Shown one piece after another: positions 53,601-61,720 of a stretch of DNA of 64,000 nt (position 1 is its first letter; each line of letters opens with the position of its first letter). Both the position numbers and the translations under genes were made by a program. Under the pieces are notes generated by a model. That model saw only the letters and a program-made list of their open reading frames with translations. It had not been told where the DNA came from and did not search any database. Source of the stretch: an uncultured Candidatus Melainabacteria bacterium (GTDB lineage: Bacteria; Cyanobacteriota; Vampirovibrionia; Gastranaerophilales; Gastranaerophilaceae); the NCBI GenBank assembly GCA_934757245.1, contig CAKVLH010000004.1:62001-126000 (forward strand). Direction: 5' to 3'.

Positions 53601-55037
53601 GTTTTAAACCAAAAAATCTTAAAAATTAGAGAATTTTCGTACGATAAAATTATTGCATCTCAAAGCGGACGTGAAACCAGATTAAACATGCTTAAATCTC
53701 GCGGTGAAATCGATATTCTGAAAGACGATTTGGGCTTTAAAGATTTGGTTATTAAAACTCATAATCCAACCGACGCAAGAATTTTCAACATAATTTTCAG
53801 AAAACCGAATATCAAACAAGGTCAATTCACTTCTGATTTGAAATTTAACGGCAAAGCGTCTGCACCAAAACTTTTAGGTAACTTTCATATTTTTGAAACC
53901 GATATTCCGTTCTTGGATACGACGATGAAAAATATTACGTTCTTATTCAAGGATAGAACGATTGATGTGTATTCTATTGGTGAAGTTTTGGGCAATGATG
54001 TTAAGATTCAAGCTGTATTAAGAAATAAACTTACTCCACCGTATTATGTTGAAAAGGCTAATCTTGATACAAAGCTTTTAGACTTAAATCATATTACGAA
54101 TTTGTTAAAACTTTCTCAAGTTGATAATACAAAAACTTTTGATTCGCTTGAAGGTTTTGATTTAGAATCAATTGTAATTAAGAATATGAAGATGAATGCA
54201 GATAGTATTCACCTCAGAAATATTGTTGCGGAAAACTTTGAAGCTACTGCATCTTTGAATGAAAAACAAGTGTTTAATGTTCATGATTTCAAATTTAATA
54301 TTGCAAACGGAACACTTGGCGGTAACTTTAATTATAATCTTAAAAATAATAATACAGGTTTGAAGCTCAAAGCGCGTGATATTGATGCAAATGACTTATC
54401 TATAGCTTTATTTGATTTACAAAACCAAATTTACGGCGATTTAACCGGTGATATCGTACTTTCTTGTAATGGTGTTGATTTTGATAAATGTATGCAAACG
54501 CTTAACGGAAATACAACGTTTAGTGTTGCAAACGGAAGAATGCCTAAACTAGGTTCATTAGAATATCTTTTGAAAGCCGGAAATCTTTTGAAAGGCGGTT
54601 TAACAGGTGTTTCAATTAACAGCGTGATTGATATAATTTCACCGTTAAAAACGGGTGATTTTTCTGACATTATTGGTGATATTACAATAAAAGACGGTGT
54701 TGCGGATGATATCGAAATCACTACGCGCGGTAAGGATTTGAGCTTGTTTATAAGCGGAAAATATAATTTCTCTAATTCTAATGCAGAAATGGAAGTTTTG
54801 GGACTTCTATCTAAAAAGATTTCAACTATGTTCGGGCCTTTAGGTAATGTTTCTTTAAACACACTATTTAACGTTATTCCGGGGGTTGATTTGAGTAAGG
54901 ATACCAAGGTTTTAGAACATATTAATAAAATTCCGGGGATAGAATTATCAAATAAAGCTTACCGCAAATTTGTTGCTGAAATCAAAGGTAATATCAACGG
55001 CGAAAACTACGTAACAAGCTTTAAGTGGATAAATTAA
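50694..55037 (+). CDS. Giant TamB/AsmA-like envelope protein
   Basis: 1447 residues. One N-terminal membrane helix (about 5-27), then a long periplasmic beta-rich part built of AsmA/TamB-like repeats (GxIxIxG-type strands throughout) and a C-terminal region with GGLTGVSINSVIDIISPLKTGDFSDIIGDITIKDGVADD, quoted in parts, typical of AsmA-C-like ends. Such proteins are thought to bridge inner and outer membrane and carry phospholipids. The length fits a periplasm-spanning beta groove. No operon partner; bamA is encoded 5 kb upstream. Confidence 0.8.
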   Translation: MKQLFNKYIILILGVYAFWIGGVPVIFSKVLPTVCENISVNSNYNVEILNPKLRLNVLPKAVFSAMKITVEDKSTRDTTTLNNFKIDLRLLPLLTGRVHINSISADDLLVKASVNKDIELDKDFFKNLDKTKIKCNSFKLDEFSIILTQKGLKSPIMYTGENIFFKKNRRYLKANAETKFNINNSISDATVKLYLPRNNDIKKSVVDIKVSNFDLAPISDYLRQYLPQDLIETKGVINVYVDKYKLNAELKNCAVLMKDNAKSMKFPELLNVDADFSITSKIINFNTVNINSKNIHAILRGSFSNYLDKTLSAINLNVQLDKSRVEDIVDMLPPIVVEEFNVYKLKKYKFFGDAIGNFTIKGDIYEPDVVGDVFISNGILTKPIPNAKGATVKLDFTGRYINFDVFVPAGGAEKVWVKGGVELYNVKYADMHIWSTKNVNLATAEEKIIPIHEILNFVIGPVPIMDVKGNGNIDIIVKGNRKNPHVWGSLNFRNVKTFFNEIPNLVLTDAEATLIFDDQNAVFTTKKGLVNGKNISINGTCNLYGKFDFDVNTKNQEIAYLFNAIQTATMIDDVKSMLPKLDSMGGLIDLQLKVYGAVKDIEDLAFNQNFFTKGKINLLGNKFAMQGIEVKNTKGVLDFDGQNASADITSYIGNSALSAKASVKNNFVDANINIPKLNLNDITPDKSDLQNDIGNIFVNVVAKYKGKLDPVELDKVSFVAKILGVAPNNKLKISNGVVTLNNNKLKISNIKGNLADSQFDVNLDVGNVVGKPHVNGFIRLSTFDLATINALSNYSIIPRDVKKALNTLRFDAGRKINLNAKINHNKINAYTDLGGLSFVYTPLELPVKIINGSFIMRNNGAKLNKINLLADDMPILVDGEVYDLFNKQNFNLYFNSKPRQDFIDKYINKNQIYPLKIKGDIVYSARAKGVLNDFNLKTDVNMAKDSSIYHLGATIGDIENAIVLNLDTRVLNQKILKIREFSYDKIIASQSGRETRLNMLKSRGEIDILKDDLGFKDLVIKTHNPTDARIFNIIFRKPNIKQGQFTSDLKFNGKASAPKLLGNFHIFETDIPFLDTTMKNITFLFKDRTIDVYSIGEVLGNDVKIQAVLRNKLTPPYYVEKANLDTKLLDLNHITNLLKLSQVDNTKTFDSLEGFDLESIVIKNMKMNADSIHLRNIVAENFEATASLNEKQVFNVHDFKFNIANGTLGGNFNYNLKNNNTGLKLKARDIDANDLSIALFDLQNQIYGDLTGDIVLSCNGVDFDKCMQTLNGNTTFSVANGRMPKLGSLEYLLKAGNLLKGGLTGVSINSVIDIISPLKTGDFSDIIGDITIKDGVADDIEITTRGKDLSLFISGKYNFSNSNAEMEVLGLLSKKISTMFGPLGNVSLNTLFNVIPGVDLSKDTKVLEHINKIPGIELSNKAYRKFVAEIKGNINGENYVTSFKWIN

Positions 55038-55147
55038 TACAAACCCGTTAGCTAAATATTAACATAGAGGAACATTTATTCAAATTGAAAAATGGCTAAA
55101 ATTTGTTATATTGTTAATACAATGTATGAACAACAGTGAGGTAATTT

Positions 55148-55420
55148 ATGTCTCAAGCAAATATAAGAATAAGAGTAAATAGCTCATTAAAGCAGGACTT
55201 TGACGATTTGTGTAATGAGTTGGGTGTAAATATGTCAACTGCAATTACTATGTTCATAAAAGCAGCGGTTAGAGAACAAGGAATTCCTTTTGCGCTTTCT
55301 ATAAACGATTATAATAAAGAAACCAAAAAGGTTATTGAAGATGCAAATAACGGAATAGGTTTATCTAAGGCATACAGTTCTGTTGATGATATGATGAATG
55401 ATATCTTAAAGGATGATTAA
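55148..55420 (+). CDS. RelB/DinJ-family antitoxin
   Basis: 90 residues. Ribbon-helix-helix start NIRIRVNSSLKQDFDDLCNELGVNMSTAITMFIKAAVREQGIPF (in parts), followed by a toxin-binding tail. Normally neutralises a YafQ/RelE ribonuclease and represses its own operon. The toxin gene that follows is destroyed, so this is an orphan antitoxin. RBS GAGGTAAT. Confidence 0.9.
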   Translation: MSQANIRIRVNSSLKQDFDDLCNELGVNMSTAITMFIKAAVREQGIPFALSINDYNKETKKVIEDANNGIGLSKAYSSVDDMMNDILKDD

Positions 55421-55553
55421 TGTACAATTTAAGATATACACAGGCTGTAGAGAATGCCATATAGAGCCTGATTGGCTTCTTGTCTATGAAATTCTTAATA
55501 ACGAGCTTGTAATATTGCTTCTTACAACCGGCAGTCATAGCGATTTGTTTTAA
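55420..55553 (+). pseudogene. YafQ-like toxin, internally deleted
   Basis: Starts in TAATG with the antitoxin (MYNLRYT), then after 23 bases joins out of frame to a typical YafQ C-terminus (GCRECHIEPDWLLVYEI..TTGSHSDLF, 55443-55553). About 45 codons of the normal 90 are missing, including the catalytic middle part. Confidence 0.85.
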
Positions 55554-55559
55554 ACTCGA

Positions 55560-56264
55560 CTATGCACCGAATCTGCGATTTCTGCGTTTGTATTCAACTA
55601 CGCATTCTGCCAATCTTTCTTTATCAAATTCCGGCCAGAATTCTTTTATTACGATAAATTCAGAATAAGCAATTTGCCATAAGAGATAGTTAGAAACTCG
55701 CATTTCTCCGCCGGTTCGGATTAACAAATCAGGATCAGGAATATTTGCTGTGTACAAATGCTTAGAAATAGTTTCCTCGGTTATATCAGTTTCTCCTGAG
55801 GCTACGATTTCTCTAACTGCATGTACAATTTCATCACGAGAACCATAATTAAATGCGATTTGTAAATTAACGCCGGTATTGTTTTTAGTTGTCTCAACGG
55901 AATTTTTTAAGATTTCTTGCAATTTAGGGCTTAATTTAGTCGTGTCGCCTATAAATGATATTACAACATTGTTTTCATGCATTTCTTTTAATTCGTTTTT
56001 TAATGTTTGCCCCAACAAATCCATTAAGAAATTCACTTCTTCCGGCTTTCTGTTCCAATTTTCAGTTGAAAACGCATAAACAGTCAAATATTTTATACCG
56101 AAATCATCACAAGCTCTCATTGTAGCTTTTAAAGCATCAACGCCTTTTTTATGTCCGAAAGCTGATGGCAAATTTCTTTCTTTTGCCCAGCGTCTGTTGC
56201 CATCCATAATTATAGCTACATGTTTTAAAGCACATTCTTTTACAATCTTTTTGATATCTTCCAT
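55560..56264 (-). CDS. uppS: Isoprenyl transferase (undecaprenyl diphosphate synthase)
   Basis: 234 residues from the ATG at 56264. Makes the C55 lipid carrier for peptidoglycan and LPS. Motifs: VAIIMDGNRRWAKERN (catalytic aspartate), TVYAFSTENWNRK, NYGSRDEIVHA and PDLLIRTGGEMRVSNYLLWQ. The longer reading to 56300 would translate a REP and is rejected. Confidence 0.94.
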   Translation of the reverse strand: MEDIKKIVKECALKHVAIIMDGNRRWAKERNLPSAFGHKKGVDALKATMRACDDFGIKYLTVYAFSTENWNRKPEEVNFLMDLLGQTLKNELKEMHENNVVISFIGDTTKLSPKLQEILKNSVETTKNNTGVNLQIAFNYGSRDEIVHAVREIVASGETDITEETISKHLYTANIPDPDLLIRTGGEMRVSNYLLWQIAYSEFIVIKEFWPEFDKERLAECVVEYKRRNRRFGA

Positions 56265-56282
56265 TTTTATTTCCCAGTTTTT

Positions 56283-56350
56283 GTTGGGGGATAATCCCAA
56301 CTTATATTTATCACGTTTTTCCTCTCCTCGGTGGAGGGTTAGGGTGGGGG
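56283..56350. repeat. GTTGGG-class REP and CCTCTCC/GGAGGG repeat
   Basis: 56283-56304 is GTTGGGGGATAATCCCAAC with TTAT; 56321-56350 holds CCTCTCCTCGGTGGAGGGTT then AGGGTGGGGG. Confidence 0.6.
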
Positions 56351-56369
56351 CTTATTTCCCCATTTCCCA

Positions 56370-56975
56370 TTAAAAATCTTCCAATATTTCAAATATCTTG
56401 AACATTGGCATTAGCAGTTTTTTCACATCAATTTCTTCGTCTAATTCGAGAGTAATCGTTGGAATACCTTTTTCAATTCCCGCCCAAGTTCCAAAACTTC
56501 CGGGAGTTGGATAACCAATTGAAGCTTCAATCGGATATCCGATAATTTTAGAAATCTTTTGAGCAACTTCTAGCGCATCTCCATCATAGTTAACAACTTT
56601 GAATGGAGCATGCAATGTTAAAATCAATTTTGGTTCATATTTTTCAATAAGATTAACCAAAAACTTTGTTTCAACTTCGCTTGCCGGAGATTCACCGCCA
56701 AAGAATTCGTTTTTTTCTGTTAATTCCCAGTTCTCAGTCGGAAAATTACGATTAATGTCAACTCCGCGTGAATTTACTCTTGTTTTAGCTCGTACTCCGT
56801 CAGGATTTACACAAGGTACAAACATCAATTTTGTATTCGGATTAATTTTAAGATATTCGTTAATCAAAAATTCGCCTTGAGGTTCATCACCGTGCATACA
56901 ACCCAAAACAAGAACTGAATTATGATTTTCGTTCTGTATGAATTTTATAGAATTACCTTGCGCAGTCTCAACCAT
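56370..56975 (-). CDS. M14-family zinc carboxypeptidase-like protein (MpaA-like)
   Basis: 201 residues. Zinc ligands in GCMHGDEPQGE (HxxE) and LTLHAP, substrate-binding GVDINRNFP, and a catalytic glutamate in ITLELDEE. Size and lack of signal peptide fit cytoplasmic murein peptide amidases such as MpaA, which trim recycled cell-wall peptides; succinylglutamate desuccinylase-like enzymes are the alternative. Ten bases after the M16-family gene, so probably one transcript. Confidence 0.78.
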   Translation of the reverse strand: MVETAQGNSIKFIQNENHNSVLVLGCMHGDEPQGEFLINEYLKINPNTKLMFVPCVNPDGVRAKTRVNSRGVDINRNFPTENWELTEKNEFFGGESPASEVETKFLVNLIEKYEPKLILTLHAPFKVVNYDGDALEVAQKISKIIGYPIEASIGYPTPGSFGTWAGIEKGIPTITLELDEEIDVKKLLMPMFKIFEILEDF

Positions 56976-56985
56976 TTCAAATTCC

Positions 56986-58182
56986 TTATGGTTTTAGAAC
57001 TGATAAAACATAATCATCTGTAAAGTATTTGTTAGCGTAGGCTTGTAATTGTTCGCTTGTAACAGCTCTAAGTTTTTCAATAACTTGTTTTTGGTAATCA
57101 AAAGGTTTACCCATAATTGAATAATAAGCCATCATATTCGCTTGTTGCGCGTTTGTTTCACTTATGAACTGTTGCTTTCCGATTAAATTATTTTTCGCAT
57201 TATGTAATTCTTCTGCACTAACAGGAATATTTTTAATCTTTTCAATTTCTTCTTTAAAACCTTCAATTGAAGTTTGAATGTTGCTTGGTTCAGTTCCTAT
57301 ATAAATACTGAAAACTGCAGATTTTTTATGCGTTTCGTAAGCTGTTCTTACGGTATAAGCCAATCCTTTTTTCTCTCTAAGTTCAAGGAACAATCTTGAA
57401 GAAAGACCGCTTGCACCTAAAATTACGTTCAATAACATTATTGCAGGATAATCTTCTTCACCTATTGTTGCAACTCTCCAACCTTGAAGAATTTGCGCTT
57501 GGTTTGCATCCGGTTTTAAGATTTCTGTATAATCTTGTTTTAAAGCTTCAGGTGCCGGAATTTCTGATTCAACATCTTTGCTTTCCGGAATTTCGCCTAA
57601 ATATTTTTCAACAAGATTTTCATCAATATCACCAACTACAGCAAGAGTTTTGCGACTGTTGCTTAAAATATAATTATAAGAATTTACAACATTTTCTTGA
57701 GTAACATTGTCGATTTCTTCAAGGACTTTTGTGTAGCTGTTTCCGTAAAAATGGTTTTTGTATATTGATTTTGTGAACAAGTCTGAAACTTTTACTTTGG
57801 CAGAATCTAATTCAGCCATAAGTTCACCTTTTAGCATTTGTCTTTCTTTTTCAAATTCTTGAAAAGTAGAATTTAGAATTATATCTTGAAGAATAGATAA
57901 TGCTAGTTCAAAATCTTCATTTAAACAAACAAAACGAAATCTTAAATAATCTGATTTCATTTCTGAACTTAATTCTATTGCGTTTTCATCTAAAATTGAT
58001 GAAAGTTCTTCAGATGAATATTTTTTTGTACCTTTCATCAGAAGTCTGTTCATAGTTGTATATTCGCCGGCATGTGCTTCCGGTTTTGTAATTGATAAAT
58101 TAAGAGTTAATGCAACTCTTGGAGTATTTTCGTTTCTCTTGAAACAAGCTCTAATCTTATTTTTTAATTCAAATTCTTTCAT
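56986..58182 (-). CDS. M16-family (pitrilysin-like) protein lacking the HxxEH motif
   Basis: 398 residues. Two pseudo-repeat halves with MNRLLMKGTKKYSSEELSSILDE, the ERQMLKGELMAELDS helix, AVVGDIDENLVEKYLG, and the second-half pair VILGASGLSSRLFLELREKKGLAYTV. Where catalytic members have HFLEHMLFKGT this one has GEYTTMNRLLMKGT, so the zinc site is absent. It resembles the non-catalytic partner of heterodimeric M16 enzymes; no catalytic partner is encoded nearby. Confidence 0.85.
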   Translation of the reverse strand: MKEFELKNKIRACFKRNENTPRVALTLNLSITKPEAHAGEYTTMNRLLMKGTKKYSSEELSSILDENAIELSSEMKSDYLRFRFVCLNEDFELALSILQDIILNSTFQEFEKERQMLKGELMAELDSAKVKVSDLFTKSIYKNHFYGNSYTKVLEEIDNVTQENVVNSYNYILSNSRKTLAVVGDIDENLVEKYLGEIPESKDVESEIPAPEALKQDYTEILKPDANQAQILQGWRVATIGEEDYPAIMLLNVILGASGLSSRLFLELREKKGLAYTVRTAYETHKKSAVFSIYIGTEPSNIQTSIEGFKEEIEKIKNIPVSAEELHNAKNNLIGKQQFISETNAQQANMMAYYSIMGKPFDYQKQVIEKLRAVTSEQLQAYANKYFTDDYVLSVLKP

Positions 58183-58292
58183 ACGACAATTTAAGCACAA
58201 AATTTGAGTTATGTAAATAAAAACTCGATTTTAGCGAAGTAAATGTTTGACAAATAATTTTTCTCTTGGTATATTAGTGATTGTGAAACCGC

Positions 58293-58371
58293 GGGCATGT
58301 GGTGGAATGGTAGACACGCTAGTCTTAGGAACTAGTGCGAAAGCGTGGGAGTTCGAGTCTCTTCATGCCCA
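58293..58371 (+). tRNA. tRNA-Leu (UAG anticodon)
   Basis: Acceptor GGGCATG/CATGCCC, anticodon stem CTAGT/ACTAG with loop CTTAGGA (TAG), class-II variable arm GTGCGAAAGCGT, T arm GGGAGTTCGAGTCTCTT. CCA not encoded. Confidence 0.93.
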
Positions 58372-58378
58372 ATTATAT

Positions 58379-58413
58379 AAAGACTTCTTTTTAAAGGAAG
58401 TCTTTTTTATTTG
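58379..58413 (+). terminator. Terminator of tRNA-Leu
   Basis: AAAGACTTC, loop, GAAGTCTTTTTT directly after the tRNA; its stem is related to the tRNA-Ile terminator. Confidence 0.85.
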
Positions 58414-58453
58414 CAAAAAGCTACATTGTTAATGTTAACCAACTTATGCACAA

Positions 58454-59155
58454 TTATTTATCAAACATTTTGTTATACCTTTTTATATAATTGATTTGCC
58501 TAGTCGCATGACTTACTGCGCGTAAATTACCTAGTTTTTCATTGATTTCAAGAGATTTTTTATAAAGTGCAATTGCATCTTGTGGCTTTTTATAAAGAAG
58601 CATTTGCGCTAAATTAGAATAAGTAAACGCTAGTTGTGATTGGATACTTTCTTTCGTTGCCGGCTGTCTATGTATGCTTACGAAGTTTTTTGCACTTTCT
58701 TCATAATCGGCAAGAATCTTTTTACAACAATCTTTTTTCTGTTGCAACGCTCTAAATAATCCACGCCTATTTCCACTTTGCTGGCAAACTTCCTCCAAAT
58801 CTACAATTCGCGCAAGTTCATGCAAGCTATCATTATTTTCTCTAAATCTTACAATCGTTCGTTCTAAAATACTTTCAGGCGTTTCGCGTAATTTAAAAGA
58901 CATACAAAACTTACTGAGTTCATTGAGTAAAAGTGTGCAAATATTTGAATTTCCACAAGAATCTATTTGTTTTGACAGCTCTAAAGTTTTGTCATAGAAT
59001 TGCTGAACTTGTCCGCTATTTACAAATAAATCTCGAACTTCTCTATAGTTTTCTTTTATTTCCGGCATTGAGATTCTAGTGCTATTACAATTTTTACTAA
59101 AATTTTTGTAAGCACTTTGAAAAATCTCATCAATGGAACCACGAATTACCTTCAT
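58454..59155 (-). CDS. TPR-like helical protein, unknown function
   Basis: 233 residues, soluble and helical. The last third has one clear TPR-like unit (LAFTYSNLAQMLLYKKPQDAIALYKKSLEINEKLG, in parts). A shared-motif promoter ends two bases before the ATG at 59155; the message would then be leaderless, or the true start is further inside, for example the Met at residue 30. No enzyme motif. Confidence 0.6.
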   Translation of the reverse strand: MKVIRGSIDEIFQSAYKNFSKNCNSTRISMPEIKENYREVRDLFVNSGQVQQFYDKTLELSKQIDSCGNSNICTLLLNELSKFCMSFKLRETPESILERTIVRFRENNDSLHELARIVDLEEVCQQSGNRRGLFRALQQKKDCCKKILADYEESAKNFVSIHRQPATKESIQSQLAFTYSNLAQMLLYKKPQDAIALYKKSLEINEKLGNLRAVSHATRQINYIKRYNKMFDK

Positions 59156-59157
59156 AA

Positions 59158-59190
59158 ATAATATAAGTATTTATGAAGGTAAAAATTGCT
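59158..59190 (-). promoter_or_regulatory. Shared promoter-like motif (AGCAATTTT-N15-TTATATTAT)
   Basis: Exact 15-base spacing. The -10-like box lies unusually close to the annotated ATG. Confidence 0.5.
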
Positions 59191-59248
59191 ATATCCTGTA
59201 ATATTTATTTACAAGCTAACTGATTAATTTTATTTTAAAGTTTATAAC

Positions 59249-59734
59249 CTAACCTTCTTCAAAAGGTATAGTTATAATATATTTATTTCCTTTTCTCTCT
59301 TTAGAAATCTTATTAGTAATAAGTTCTTCATCCAAATAGAATGATTGAGAAAAATTCATGATTCTTTCTCCTCTCAATTCTTTTTGTTGCATATCACCAG
59401 AAATCGTAATTACATTATCTTTCAAGCTAACATCAACATTCTTTTCATCATCACCCAATGGTTTTAAATCAACAATAACTTTGTACTCACTAGCTTCTTT
59501 TACCAAATTAACAAGCATTGGCGACATTCTTGGAACAAAAGGGTTTTCCATCATTTTGTCATCAAATTTTTCTATCTTATGCATAGTTTTTTCAAGCTTT
59601 TTAATCTGATATTCAGGATTTAGCATTCTGTTTAAAGTCAAATCAACAGCCAGATAAAACGCTAAAAATGCACCTAAAAATGTTGCAATAATGACGCCAA
59701 CAACTTTTAATAAATGATGTTTGTTTTCTTCCAT
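59249..59734 (-). CDS. Membrane-anchored Hsp20/alpha-crystallin-like protein
   Basis: 161 residues. A membrane helix at about 9-31 is followed by a linker and an alpha-crystallin-like domain (YKVIVDLKPLGDDEKNVDVSLKDNVITISGDM, in parts; QSFYLDEELITNKISKERKGNKYIITIPF). Small heat-shock proteins are normally soluble; here the chaperone domain would be on the periplasmic side or held at the cytoplasmic face. RBS AAGGAG. Confidence 0.75.
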   Translation of the reverse strand: MEENKHHLLKVVGVIIATFLGAFLAFYLAVDLTLNRMLNPEYQIKKLEKTMHKIEKFDDKMMENPFVPRMSPMLVNLVKEASEYKVIVDLKPLGDDEKNVDVSLKDNVITISGDMQQKELRGERIMNFSQSFYLDEELITNKISKERKGNKYIITIPFEEG

Positions 59735-59877
59735 AATAAAACTCCTTTCTTAAAAGCAACTTTTTGCTTCTTAATTTTCACTCTTTTCAAATGTTTTACA
59801 TCATTGTATTAGTGAAAGCAATAACCTAATCGGGTACTCTGCTTATAATAATGTAAAAAGGAGTTATTTTATCTTCG

Positions 59878-60774
59878 TTATTTTTTCGCATATCGTTCAT
59901 CAACAATAGACTCAAATTGTCTAAACACGTCATTGCCGACCAATTGCTCTAAGCGAGAGCGTTTCTCAAAGAAATTACCTCTTGCTTTAATTTGTTCATC
60001 CATTGCTTCTCGATAGAAAGTATCTGTAATCAAAATCACTTCTTTCGAAAGTTTTTGTGAATTTTGATAATTCTTGTAGCGCATTTGCACCATTTCTGTA
60101 GTCATGTCATAAAGTTGGCGCGCTGTCATATAATCATAATACATATCAACAACTTTTTGTTGAAGCTCGTCAACTTTTCTAACCAACAAAATCATATCTG
60201 CGTCATTAACTTGCGAATACTTATAATTAAGCGCCTTCGTATCTTGAGACATAATTCCTAATGTATTTCCGCCAATCAAAGCCGCACTTGCCAAAACTGG
60301 ATTTCCCATGCCGGCACCTAAAAAAGTAGACATGCCTGCAATAGTTGTAAGAACTTTTTTAACTGCGCTTTGATCCGGCTTATCCTTATCCGGATTAGAA
60401 AGCTTGTAAATAGCAAACTTAATTGTATCACTCTTTGTAGCAGCGCCTTGCCACAATAAAGACAAATCTTCAAGCATTTCGTTATAATCAATTTCAACAG
60501 ATTTTGAAACCTCGAGCGCCATTTTCTTGATACTTAAATCTGCATAAGTAAGTCCTTCGCTATAAAATTTATCCTCTTTGGCAATATTTGCTTTTATATC
60601 AATTTTTCCGTCAACATCAATCTTGTTTTCTGGAATATCTGTAGTTCCAAGTCTAAAAAAGGCATCCTTTGGAGTCGTTAAATCATCAATTTTAACTTCT
60701 GCTATTGTTGGCAGACAAAAACTCGTTAGCATAGAAATCAACAAGCAAGAGGTTAGAATTTTATTTTTTGCCAT
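59878..60774 (-). CDS. TolC-like/secreted coiled-coil paralogue B
   Basis: 298 residues from the ATG at 60774. Signal peptide to about residue 23. Shares size and order of features with its upstream neighbour: LEDLSLLWQGAATKSDTIKFAIYKL, a glycine/alanine-rich hydrophobic patch, and a C-terminal coiled coil (VDELQQKVVDMYYDYMTARQL..) that resembles TolC-type helices. It overlaps the end of the upstream paralogue by 14 bases, so the two are co-translated. Function unknown. Confidence 0.65.
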   Translation of the reverse strand: MAKNKILTSCLLISMLTSFCLPTIAEVKIDDLTTPKDAFFRLGTTDIPENKIDVDGKIDIKANIAKEDKFYSEGLTYADLSIKKMALEVSKSVEIDYNEMLEDLSLLWQGAATKSDTIKFAIYKLSNPDKDKPDQSAVKKVLTTIAGMSTFLGAGMGNPVLASAALIGGNTLGIMSQDTKALNYKYSQVNDADMILLVRKVDELQQKVVDMYYDYMTARQLYDMTTEMVQMRYKNYQNSQKLSKEVILITDTFYREAMDEQIKARGNFFEKRSRLEQLVGNDVFRQFESIVDERYAKK

Positions 60775-61654
60775 TCTTTTTGCCCCCTTCTGATTTACCC
60801 CCTTCTGATTTAGTGCTGTCCTGCTTTGTGTCTCCATTTTTGTACAAAACAGAATTAAAATCATACTGATATAATTCCAAACTATCTACAATTTTTTTAC
60901 CTGCTAGTCTTTGCAATTGAATATGATATTTTTTTGCGGATTGCTCAAGATTGAATTCTTGAATTCTCATCGAATCATATAATGAAGACGAAATCGCAAT
61001 TTCCAAGACATCTCCGCCTTCTAGTGCTTTAGAATAGTTACGGCTGTACAAAATCATTTTTGAGCGCGTATCTTTAAGCTGTGTCAGCGTACTTTTATAG
61101 TTATAATATGAGCTTATCAAAGAATCCTGCAAATCCTCTATCATGCTTGCCAATTCAATTAATTCAGTATCAGTAAGCGGAGTTTCTTGCGGAATATTTT
61201 TTCTGTTAATCAAACCTTGCGCGAGACGCCCTGCTGAAAAAGCCGAAGTTTGAAGTCCATAATTTGCACCCATAAGCGAAGGTACAAATGAAGCGCCGGT
61301 TACGACCGCAGAAAGAGTTTTTGCCATAAGTGATGAGTGAATGCGACGCTGAGATTCAGGAGTTGCAAGCTTTTTTAGTGCAAATTCTATGACTTGGTTG
61401 TTTTCAACCGTACCTTTCCAAAGTTTTTCTAAATCTTTGATATCGTGGTCTTTTTGCACCTCAATCATTTGCGCCAAATCTTCGGAATCTGTTATAAGAA
61501 GTGAACCTTGAAGCTGTTTTGAGCCTTTGTCAATTGCAATAGTTGGTTTTTCAAGTCCATTTCTGTCAAGCGTAACTACACCGTCTTCTGCACAAAAAGC
61601 AACTGACGGCATAATTAAAGCTAGTATTAAACTCACTCCCAAAAACTTCTTCAT
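60761..61654 (-). CDS. TolC-like/secreted coiled-coil paralogue A
   Basis: 297 residues from the ATG at 61654. Signal peptide ending AFCAE; LEKLWKGTVENNQVIEFALKKL; hydrophobic patch; coiled coil IEDLQDSLISSYYNYKSTLTQL. The C-terminus has KSEGGKSEGGKK from a 15-base duplication. The pattern parallels paralogue B throughout, suggesting an ancient tandem duplication and perhaps a heteromeric envelope complex. Confidence 0.65.
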   Translation of the reverse strand: MKKFLGVSLILALIMPSVAFCAEDGVVTLDRNGLEKPTIAIDKGSKQLQGSLLITDSEDLAQMIEVQKDHDIKDLEKLWKGTVENNQVIEFALKKLATPESQRRIHSSLMAKTLSAVVTGASFVPSLMGANYGLQTSAFSAGRLAQGLINRKNIPQETPLTDTELIELASMIEDLQDSLISSYYNYKSTLTQLKDTRSKMILYSRNYSKALEGGDVLEIAISSSLYDSMRIQEFNLEQSAKKYHIQLQRLAGKKIVDSLELYQYDFNSVLYKNGDTKQDSTKSEGGKSEGGKKNGKK

Positions 61655-61720
61655 ACTATATTTATACTCTAAAAATAACAATGGCGTCAACGAAATTGTT
61701 GCATTTTTCAACATTTGATA

